A stretch of DNA of 64,000 nt from Zobellia amurskyensis (lineage in GTDB: Bacteria; Bacteroidota; Bacteroidia; Flavobacteriales; Flavobacteriaceae), in assembly GCF_009725985.1 (NCBI RefSeq), contig NZ_RCNR01000003.1, forward strand, positions 124,001 through 188,000, read 5' to 3'. This document shows positions 10,601 through 17,407 of this stretch, piece by piece. Made by a program: the position numbers and the translations under genes. The notes under the pieces were generated by a model. It was given only the letters and a program-made list of their open reading frames with translations, was not told the DNA's origin and did not search any database. Numbering within the stretch: position 1 is the stretch's first letter; every line of letters starts with the position of its first letter.

Positions 10601-11762
10601 TAAAGTTACGCCTGAAGGTGGTACGGTTCTAATTAATGTGGAACAAAAGGAAAACCATGTTGAGTTTTCGGTGTCGGATACGGGGCCTGGTCTAAAGAAA
10701 GGGGAGCAGGATAAGTTATTCGAAAGATTTTATCAGGCAGAACCTTTTAAGAAAGGATTTTATAACGGCACGGGAATAGGGTTGGAATTGGTTCATAATT
10801 TTGTCAAACTACACAGTGGCAATGTAGAGGTCAATAGCGAATTGAATATGGGAACAACCTTTACTGTCTCCCTTCCTCTAGGAAACGAACATTTTAAAGC
10901 TTCTGAAATTCTAAAGGAGAATAATAGGTCATCGTCATTTAAGCAAGAATTAATTAAATCCAGTTTCGTTCCGGAAGAAAACACTCCGGCTCTATCTAAT
11001 AAGACTGCAAAAACCTTACTAATCGTTGAAGATGATGCGGAACTTCGGAATTATTTAAGAACAGAGTTTAAGAGCCAGTACAAAATCCTCATCGCAAAGA
11101 ATGGTAAGGAAGGTTTGCGAATAGCTTTGGAAATGCTTCCTGATGTTATTATGACAGATGTTGTTATGCCGGAAATGAACGGGTATGATTTCTGTGAAGC
11201 CATACGAACGGATATCAAAACCAGTCATATTCCTATAATGATGATTACCGCTAAATCTAAAGTGGACAATAGAATTTCGGGTATAGAGAAAGGTGCGGAT
11301 GTTTATTTGGAAAAACCGTTTGATATGAAATTGGTGCAACAGCATCTTAAGCAGCTAATTCATAGTAGGGAGGTGATTTATAAGAAGTATTTTAAATCTA
11401 TGGGAGAGATTCAGGCTGATACTAATATTACATCTTTGGATAAAGCCTTTGTTGAAAAAGCGGTAAACTATATCCATGAGAATATCACTAACCCAAATCT
11501 TGGAGTGGAGTCGTTGGCGTCACATTTAAATTTGAGTAGAAGTCAGTTGTATAGAAAAGTAAAAGGGTTAACCAATCAAACGGCTAACGAATTTATTAGA
11601 AACCAAAGACTGCAAATAGCCAAAAAGCTTCTTGAAAATGGGAATACAGATATAGCTGATGTCTGTAACAACGTGGGTATTTCTTCTACCACCTACTTCT
11701 CACAAAGATTTAAGGATTACTTTGGGGTTGCTCCATCGGAAGTTAAGAGTAATAAGGTCTAA
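7644..11762 (+). CDS. Hybrid two-component system (HTCS) sensor/regulator
   Basis: A one-protein signalling system for polysaccharide use. Start at 7644 gives a clean signal peptide (MGKRLLFYICF..VTAQ); an ATG at 7623 would add seven residues. Periplasmic two-component-propeller repeats (GFIWIGTHGAGVYRYDG, RIWMGFYNRGVVV and others) fill about residues 25-690. Then come a Y_Y_Y domain, a membrane helix near residue 815 (MLVYVLIVLALLGLL), HisKA (FFTNVAHEFSSP, phospho-His865), HATPase_c (DTGPGL, GTGIGLELV), a receiver domain (DVVMPEMNG, phospho-Asp1172) and a C-terminal AraC helix-turn-helix. All expected domains are intact. By family precedent it senses an oligosaccharide in the periplasm and activates the adjacent SusC/D operon. 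Confidence 0.95.
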   Translation: MGKRLLFYICFIIILSWQVTAQDEKQNLDFYKIKDGISQVGVHTIAQDNNGFIWIGTHGAGVYRYDGMDYVSYRPKDINHKTLNSSFVYCTFLDKRNRLWAGTNIGLALYDRENDEFRHIPLVSKENLEYGNVGIISLQGDGKGNLFMGTGEQGVYVMDLDTLTIEELSFNNPNTDTYLAVNEIKITDSGVIYAATSGGLLEVDPRNKRVDFALFRDGNEARTIAAGIQSLFIDSDNTIWAGSISNGVYRVQLPSNSQTPTVENFKVTSNNIFAIVETPYDEILLGTENDGLYNLNKNGEIIHHYLFDKNDEKSILSNSVWSLYVDEDERIWMGFYNRGVVVHDKFHNKFSEIQSIYNKSNSLQISSVTSIIGDDEGKLWIGMDGGGIDVLDKSTNHFIHINTGVRSEYTGLTSDYIQSLFIDSHQNIWVGSWDKGLFFLKKGTKKFINYKFPIVRNRKGSSAIMTFAEDATGKVWIGTFNQGLYSFQLYDKKETHINSSSFEFHDLAGEYINKVEVDAQNTIWVATTNGLFKLEKEEDRSYKTVYMNDYISADKTISLTYYDIVSLYAADDNILWAGTRGIGLLRFDTQDNSATWYNNSNGLSMPNIIGIVGDSNGNLWLDGNSGLILFDVEANEFTKFTKNDGLVSNDYNKNAVYKDNDGKLYFGGTEGIDYFNPNNINILETPPQVYLKNLKLFNETVQPLAKESPLEKVLSQTDSITLNSKQSVFTIEYSGINYTRAEENQYAYYLDGYETDWNFVDKVRSATYTNLDAGHYIFKVKAANSDGVWSKTPKSLYIEVLPPWWKSNWAMLVYVLIVLALLGLLRQFEKKRIIDKQQVENERQKRVREEELHKERIQFFTNVAHEFSSPLTLILNPIKDIISDTDNSFSNRLKVKHATIYKNTERLIRLINELLDFSKLESDKIKIHASNLNVVPFVKGVVDHFKEEAFSNHIDLKVNSNKDVIRIWADEGMLEKIIFNLLSNAFKVTPEGGTVLINVEQKENHVEFSVSDTGPGLKKGEQDKLFERFYQAEPFKKGFYNGTGIGLELVHNFVKLHSGNVEVNSELNMGTTFTVSLPLGNEHFKASEILKENNRSSSFKQELIKSSFVPEENTPALSNKTAKTLLIVEDDAELRNYLRTEFKSQYKILIAKNGKEGLRIALEMLPDVIMTDVVMPEMNGYDFCEAIRTDIKTSHIPIMMITAKSKVDNRISGIEKGADVYLEKPFDMKLVQQHLKQLIHSREVIYKKYFKSMGEIQADTNITSLDKAFVEKAVNYIHENITNPNLGVESLASHLNLSRSQLYRKVKGLTNQTANEFIRNQRLQIAKKLLENGNTDIADVCNNVGISSTTYFSQRFKDYFGVAPSEVKSNKV

Positions 11763-12059
11763 CTACATCACCTATTTGCTTATTAATAGACTTGTGAATT
11801 CTTGTTTATTACAGACATGGGCCTTTGTCCTTTTGTATCCTATGGGGTCTTTTAGTGTAATAAAGATTCGGGTACTATATTGTTTAAAGAACCTTTACGT
11901 TTATCCTTAACAACTCAGGTAAGATATGATTTCCTATAAACTATGCGTGGGTTTTACTTTGTTGGTAAGACACCTTAAAACTGATTTCGTTAAAAATTTA
12001 CTTTCCTCAGCCTTTTAATTAATAAGGTGACCATACGGGCGTGGGTTCTATTACGAGCT

Positions 12060-12098
12060 AATTTCACAGATGTTGCATGAAATTTCACAAATGTTGCA
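12060..12098 (+). promoter_or_regulatory. Candidate HTCS/AraC-type operator: 18-bp direct repeat with 21-bp period
   Basis: Copies at 12060-12077 and 12081-12098 read AATTTCACAGATGTTGCA and AATTTCACAAATGTTGCA, a 17 of 18 match, spaced 21 bases centre to centre. AraC-family proteins classically bind two direct half-sites two helical turns (21 bp) apart, and the HTCS has an AraC domain. A third, inverted TTGCAACA lies nearby at about 12121-12128. The operator function is inferred from spacing and position only. Confidence 0.5.
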
Positions 12099-12204
12099 AT
12101 ATGCATCAAACGAAGAATAATTGCAACAAATAGAAGATTAGTGGCATCATCCATGTTTTTATTTATTTGATTTTTTTTTAACATTTACCACTGGAAATTA
12201 ACAA

Positions 12205-12226
12205 TTATCTAACGCTCAATTAAGAA
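12205..12226 (+). repeat. 22-bp direct repeat, copy 1, upstream of susC-like gene
   Basis: Shares 20 of 22 bases with 12346-12367 (common ends TTATCTA and GCTCAATTAAGAA). The two copies are 141 bases apart, about 13.5 helical turns. It may be a second regulator site or a remnant of local duplication. Confidence 0.5.
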
Positions 12227-12345
12227 TTTGAAAAGCTGTTAAGATTTATTTATGATTTTCAAGTAGCTTTTTTGCTTTACCAACTACAGTAGGTCTTGAA
12301 AATAGATTGATGTTTTGGAAATAATAAAAAGTTACGACACCTAAG

Positions 12346-12367
12346 TTATCTAGAGCTCAATTAAGAA
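12346..12367 (+). repeat. 22-bp direct repeat, copy 2, just before the susC-like start
   Basis: Second copy of the element at 12205-12226, differing at the eighth and ninth bases. It ends 24 bases before the ATG at 12391, so it would lie in the leader of any transcript starting upstream. Confidence 0.5.
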
Positions 12368-12390
12368 ATATCAACCCACATTACAGCGGT

Positions 12391-15300
12391 ATGAAAAAAC
12401 GGATTCCTTGTACAAAACAGTCTATATTTTGCTTTCATTTTTTTAAGAAGATGAGACTATTAGTAGTGTTTATTTTGCTTTCTCCTATAGTGCTCGCTGC
12501 AAATGACTATCCACAAAATATAGTTACTGTAACTGGTAATATATCCGAAGCGGATACCGGTCAACCAATTATTGGAGCTAGTATATTGGAACAAGGAACT
12601 ACAAACGGTGTAATGACCGATTTTGATGGAAACTATACAATTAATGTTCCTGAAGATGCAAGTTTAACGGTGAGTTACATTGGTTATGCAAAACAAACCA
12701 TTAAAGTTTCTGGACGCACGGAAGTAGATATTGTTATGCAAAGTGAAGCATCTGAGCTAGACGAGGTTGTAGTAGTAGGTTATGGTACACAGACTAAAGA
12801 AAGCGTTGTTGGTTCAATAGCACAGGTTTCTGGCGCGGATTTAATGCAGTCGGGTGGTGTTTCTACGGTCGGTCAGGCGTTAACAGGTCGTTTGCCAGGG
12901 GTAACAACAGTATCTTCAACAGGTAGACCGGGAGATGAGTCCCCTCAAATATTTATACGTGGCCAAAGCTCATGGAACGGTGGTGGACAACCTTTAATAT
13001 TGGTAGACGGTATTGAGCGGAGTATGAATGATATTGACTCTGGTGATATTGAAAGCCTTTCGGTTCTTAAAGATGCGTCCGCAACGGCAGTATTTGGGGT
13101 TAAGGGAGCTAATGGAGTAATACTGATAACAACAAAAAGAGGTAAGGAAGGTAAGGCACAACTTTCCCTTACGGCAAGTTCCGCAATAAAGACATTGTCT
13201 AGAATTCCCGAAAAATATGATTCGTATAATAGTTTAATGGTAGCCAATGAAGCTATTGAAAGAACGGTTCCCGTTCGCGAAGAAGCTTGGAGAAACTATA
13301 CACCGGTGGATATTATTGAAAAATATCGTAATCCGGCCAATGAGCTAGAAAGAAGTATTTACCCAGATGTTGATTGGGTAGATGAAATGCAAAAAGATTT
13401 CGCAACAGATTATAGATTGAATTTTTCAGTAGCGGGAGGAACAAAATCGGTTAAATACTTTGGAGCACTTTCGTATCAGCATGTAGGTGATATTTTTGAT
13501 GCCGGAAGTTTTAACAACGGAAGGGATTATACGCCCAATTTTAACTATGATAGGTTTAATTATAGAAGTAACATAGATTTTGATATTACACCAACAACAC
13601 GTTTGTCGGTAAACCTTTCTGGTTACTACGGTCTACAGAATTCAAACCAAGCGGATCCACAATTATTATACAGCAGTATCTATTCCCTAGCACCTAACTT
13701 ATATACACCTATTTATGAAGATGGTACTTACGGCAGGGCTATTACAGAGAACTTTGAGTTAAGTAATCCTGCCGTAATATTAACGGCTAAAGGTTTTACT
13801 AAAAATCATCGTGTTCAGGTAAACAGTGATTTTGTTCTGGATCAAAAACTGGATTTTCTTCTAAAAGGTTTGAGTTTTACAGGTCGCTTGTCATATGATA
13901 ACAACTTTAGAGGTGGGGGCGGAGTTGTAGAAGACAATCCCGGTGGTTTGGATAACGTAGTGTACAAGATTTACGACCAAGACGGGTCCGCTCAATTGGT
14001 TTCACCGGTTGGAACAAATCAGTTCGATTTTGTTTTGAATCCATGGGAGCGTAATGGTCTTACCATACAAGATTGGGAAACAAGCAGACGGTTGTTTTAT
14101 CAGCTTTCATTAAACTACAATAGAACCTTTGCTGAAAAGCACAATACCACCATATTAATGTTGATGAATAGGGAGGAATATGCCATTGGTAGTATGTTTC
14201 CGAGGTACCGTGAGGATTGGGTTGCACGTGCTACATATAATTATGACGGACGCTATTTTATTGATGTAAACGGAGCTTACAATGGTTCGGAGAAGTACGG
14301 GCCAGGTTATAAATTTGAGCTGTTCCCATCAGTTGCTTTAGGTTGGATGTTAAGTAATGAACCTTTCATGGAGTCAGCAACTTGGTTAGACAAGTTTAAA
14401 ATTAGAGGTTCTTATGGGGTTGTTGGTGATGATAGTGCAGGTGAGAGATGGGCTTATCTTTCGCAATGGTCTAGTGGAGGAAGCGCTTTTTTGAACAATG
14501 TAAGTCCTTATGGCACGCGTTCGCCATATACCTTTAGGATGGAGGATATAATTGGTAATCCTAATCTCCAGTGGGAAACATCTGAAAAAGCGAATATAGG
14601 TTTTGAGTTATCGGTTCTTAAAAATAGTCTTTCTTTAGAGGTCGATGTTTTTAAAGAGGACCGTCATGATATAATTGTACCGGCCGATTCCCGAAGTGTC
14701 CCCAGCTTTTTCGGCTTTCAACCTGCTGATTTTAATATTGGGGAGACCACAGTTGAAGGAATTGAAGTTTCCTTGGACTATAAAAAACAGTTGACTCAAA
14801 ACTGGGACATCTGGTCCAACTTCGCCTTTACAAAAGCAAGGGATGAAATTATCTATAAAGAGGACCCCCTGTTAAAGCAGAGCTATCAAAAAGAAGAAGG
14901 TTTTGCCATTGGTCAACCTAGAGTGAATATTAGAGGCGATATATTGCAGTCTTGGGATGATGTGTACGGTGCAACGCCGCAAGAAAATAGCCAAGAAACC
15001 AGACGCCCTGGCTATTATGATGAAATTGATTATAACGGAGACGGGGTAGTAAATAGTGATGATGCGGTTCCTTTTGGTTACACCGTAAGACCACAGAACA
15101 CATATAACCTCACGCTGGGTACCGGGTATAAAAACCTATCGTTTATGGTTCAGTTTTATGGTGTGAACAATGCTACCAAATACTATCAAGATAGAAGTTT
15201 CATACTCGAGACCCCTTTGTTCTTTGAGGAGAAATCTGATTATTGGAGTGTTGATAATCCAGACGGAGAGGAAGTACTTCCCGCTTGGTTGGGTACGGGA

Positions 15301-15549
15301 GGGGCAACCGACCCTTATAGAAATTGGTACGATGCTTCATTCGTACGACTAAAAAATATTGAACTAGCCTATACTTTTAAAACGGAAAATGGAAGTAGTT
15401 ATAGGGTTTATGTTAGTGGTAACGATTTGGCTTACTGGTCAGATTTACCTGATGATAGACAGGATAACACAGGTGAAACGGCCTCCGAATATAGAGGTGA
15501 TTACCCTACGTTCAAAAGATATAACATAGGGTTAAACATTAACTTTTAA
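12391..15549 (+). CDS. SusC/RagA-like TonB-dependent outer-membrane glycan transporter (pair 1)
   Basis: The 1052-residue protein follows the full SusC plan. After a signal sequence it has a CarboxypepD_reg-like domain at about residues 45-125 (GASILEQGTTNGVMTDFDG), a TonB-box-like DEVVVVGYG, a plug domain (IFIRGQSS, PLILVDGIERS, SVLKDASATAVFGVKGANG) and a 22-stranded barrel ending in a terminal Phe. It should import oligosaccharides through the outer membrane with its SusD partner, using TonB energy. The ATG at 12391 is taken; an internal ATG at 12451 also begins a good signal peptide (MRLLVVFILLSPIVLA) and may be the real start. The SusD-like gene follows after 11 bases. Confidence 0.95.
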   Translation: MKKRIPCTKQSIFCFHFFKKMRLLVVFILLSPIVLAANDYPQNIVTVTGNISEADTGQPIIGASILEQGTTNGVMTDFDGNYTINVPEDASLTVSYIGYAKQTIKVSGRTEVDIVMQSEASELDEVVVVGYGTQTKESVVGSIAQVSGADLMQSGGVSTVGQALTGRLPGVTTVSSTGRPGDESPQIFIRGQSSWNGGGQPLILVDGIERSMNDIDSGDIESLSVLKDASATAVFGVKGANGVILITTKRGKEGKAQLSLTASSAIKTLSRIPEKYDSYNSLMVANEAIERTVPVREEAWRNYTPVDIIEKYRNPANELERSIYPDVDWVDEMQKDFATDYRLNFSVAGGTKSVKYFGALSYQHVGDIFDAGSFNNGRDYTPNFNYDRFNYRSNIDFDITPTTRLSVNLSGYYGLQNSNQADPQLLYSSIYSLAPNLYTPIYEDGTYGRAITENFELSNPAVILTAKGFTKNHRVQVNSDFVLDQKLDFLLKGLSFTGRLSYDNNFRGGGGVVEDNPGGLDNVVYKIYDQDGSAQLVSPVGTNQFDFVLNPWERNGLTIQDWETSRRLFYQLSLNYNRTFAEKHNTTILMLMNREEYAIGSMFPRYREDWVARATYNYDGRYFIDVNGAYNGSEKYGPGYKFELFPSVALGWMLSNEPFMESATWLDKFKIRGSYGVVGDDSAGERWAYLSQWSSGGSAFLNNVSPYGTRSPYTFRMEDIIGNPNLQWETSEKANIGFELSVLKNSLSLEVDVFKEDRHDIIVPADSRSVPSFFGFQPADFNIGETTVEGIEVSLDYKKQLTQNWDIWSNFAFTKARDEIIYKEDPLLKQSYQKEEGFAIGQPRVNIRGDILQSWDDVYGATPQENSQETRRPGYYDEIDYNGDGVVNSDDAVPFGYTVRPQNTYNLTLGTGYKNLSFMVQFYGVNNATKYYQDRSFILETPLFFEEKSDYWSVDNPDGEEVLPAWLGTGGATDPYRNWYDASFVRLKNIELAYTFKTENGSSYRVYVSGNDLAYWSDLPDDRQDNTGETASEYRGDYPTFKRYNIGLNINF

Positions 15550-15560
15550 TATAGTAGACA

Positions 15561-17369
15561 ATGCGTAAGATATTCAAACTGGTATTAGGAATATGTTTTC
15601 TGGGAATATTCGCCTCTTGTGAAGATTACCTAGATAAATCAATAGAGACGGAACTAACGGAAGAAGAAGTCTTTAAGAATTTTGACAGTGCCCAAGGCTT
15701 TGTGGAAGAAATGTATGCCATGATCGTGGATTACAGTACGGCCGCCCACTGGCAACACTTTCACTGTTATGCAGAAGATGCCGTTGGTATTGATACGTGG
15801 CAATTTGATTATGCCATTGATGAAGGGCGTTATTGGGAGTGGCAAAGAAGTGGAGCTGGTAGTATGTTTGACGGTAATACCAATACCGATGCCGAATTAC
15901 CTTTTGACAGGGCCAAGTTATGGCCAAGCAGCTGGGCAGGTATTCGTAAATCCAATATAGTTATTGCGGATGCAGATAGTCTAATGACAGGAGCCAATCA
16001 GGTAGAAAAAGATGTGGTTTTAGGGCAAGCGTATTTTTTCAGGGCATTTTTTCATCATGAAATCATGAAGTTTTGGGGAAGCATTCCATATATAGATCAA
16101 GTTCTGGAAGATGATTGGAAGTTGGAGAGACCTGCGGAATGGTCCGAAACTGCACTTAAAATAGACGAGGATTTTCAAAGAGCTGTTGATTTGTTACCGG
16201 TTGATTGGGACGACCCTGATTTTGAGCCTGGATTAAAATCAAGAGGAGAAAATATGTTCAGGCTTACAAAAGGAGCCGCCTTGTCCTTAAAAGCAAAGAA
16301 CTTGCTCTATGCAGCTAGTCCGCTTATGCAAAATAGTAGTAGTACGTATGATTATGACGTAGAATTGGCAAAGCGTGCTGCGGATACCTTTGCAGAGGTA
16401 CTTAAAATGTCCAGATATAGTTTAACACCTTGGGATGAGTACGAAAGTGTTTTCTATTCTACGCAGGGGAGATACCCTTATTCTTCGGAATATATTTTTA
16501 GTCAGGCAGGTTCTGTTGGTTGGTTTCAAAATTTTCTGTCAACAAACTGGCAGTTGGGGGCAATTGGTCAAAATAACCTCGCCTCGTTTCCTACTCACAA
16601 TTATATTGAGGACAATTTTGGAATGAGCGATGGATTGTCTTGTGAGGACAGCCCATTGTATGACCCGGCCAACCCTTGGGAGAATAGAGATCCAAGGCTT
16701 TACAAATGGCTTGTTTTAGATGGTGACCAAATGGTAGAGAACCTTGGTGCTGCTACTGGCGAAAATGAAGTACATCGTTATGCTCAATTCTATAGGGAAG
16801 GTGCACACCGCTATCCAAATAAGGGTAATGGTTCAAGAACAGGCTATGTAGCTAAGAAATGGTTTCCTGTAGGATTCAACAATTTTGATAATCAAGGTGT
16901 ATTCGCATGGCGTCTGCACGTGCGATTAACAGATGTGTACTTAATGTACGCAGAAGCGGCATTGGTAGCTTATGGAATCAATGGAAAACCACAAGGGTTC
17001 GAATTATCCGCATTAGATGCCATTAATAAAATTAGAGAGCGTGCAGTACCGGATGGTAGCTTAAACGTAAAGCCGGAATACCTTGTTAGTGATAACGCTT
17101 TTATGGATGAAATAAGAAGGGAACGAGCTGTAGAACTATCTTATGAATCTCATCGTTGGATGGATGTTAGAAGATGGAAGTTGGGTACCCAGGAAAAGTA
17201 CAAACTAAAAACAGAGATAATTTTTGACCGTAATTCTGAAGGCAGACCAATAAATTTTGTTGAAAGGGTTTTAAGAACCAAAGTTTTTGAGGATAAGCAC
17301 TATTGGTTGCCTTTCCCGAAAAACGATACTGAAATATATGAGGGTTTCCCGCAAAACCCAGGTTGGTAA
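15561..17369 (+). CDS. SusD/RagB-like surface glycan-binding lipoprotein (pair 1)
   Basis: The 602-residue lipoprotein (lipobox FASC, Cys20) has the N-terminal SusD-like region and the C-terminal RagB/SusD region. Family phrases include GQAYFFRAFFHHEI, TKGAALSLKAKNLLYAASP, RLTDVYLMYAEAAL, IRRERAVELSYESHRWMDVRRW and the terminal PQNPGW. SusD proteins form the lid over the SusC barrel and capture the glycan. It is 11 bases downstream of its SusC and 38 bases upstream of the next SusC, which indicates one operon. Confidence 0.95.
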   Translation: MRKIFKLVLGICFLGIFASCEDYLDKSIETELTEEEVFKNFDSAQGFVEEMYAMIVDYSTAAHWQHFHCYAEDAVGIDTWQFDYAIDEGRYWEWQRSGAGSMFDGNTNTDAELPFDRAKLWPSSWAGIRKSNIVIADADSLMTGANQVEKDVVLGQAYFFRAFFHHEIMKFWGSIPYIDQVLEDDWKLERPAEWSETALKIDEDFQRAVDLLPVDWDDPDFEPGLKSRGENMFRLTKGAALSLKAKNLLYAASPLMQNSSSTYDYDVELAKRAADTFAEVLKMSRYSLTPWDEYESVFYSTQGRYPYSSEYIFSQAGSVGWFQNFLSTNWQLGAIGQNNLASFPTHNYIEDNFGMSDGLSCEDSPLYDPANPWENRDPRLYKWLVLDGDQMVENLGAATGENEVHRYAQFYREGAHRYPNKGNGSRTGYVAKKWFPVGFNNFDNQGVFAWRLHVRLTDVYLMYAEAALVAYGINGKPQGFELSALDAINKIRERAVPDGSLNVKPEYLVSDNAFMDEIRRERAVELSYESHRWMDVRRWKLGTQEKYKLKTEIIFDRNSEGRPINFVERVLRTKVFEDKHYWLPFPKNDTEIYEGFPQNPGW

Positions 17370-17407
17370 TTAAAACTGTTTTCACCACTAGTCAATAACC
17401 ATATTTT

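Larger units (their letters stand above)
11763..12390. other. Long control region between HTCS and the susC-like gene
   Basis: 628 bases without a credible gene. It contains an 18-bp direct repeat with 21-bp period at 12060-12098, an inverted partial copy of the same TTGCA-type core near 12119-12130, and a separate 22-bp near-identical pair at 12205-12226 and 12346-12367. The position, directly upstream of the SusC/D operon and downstream of its likely regulator, makes it the probable target of the HTCS. A long 5' leader is possible. Confidence 0.6.

Noticed and set aside
11659-11910. Open frame overlapping the end of the HTCS gene
   Set aside because: It lies mostly inside the AraC domain coding sequence in another frame.
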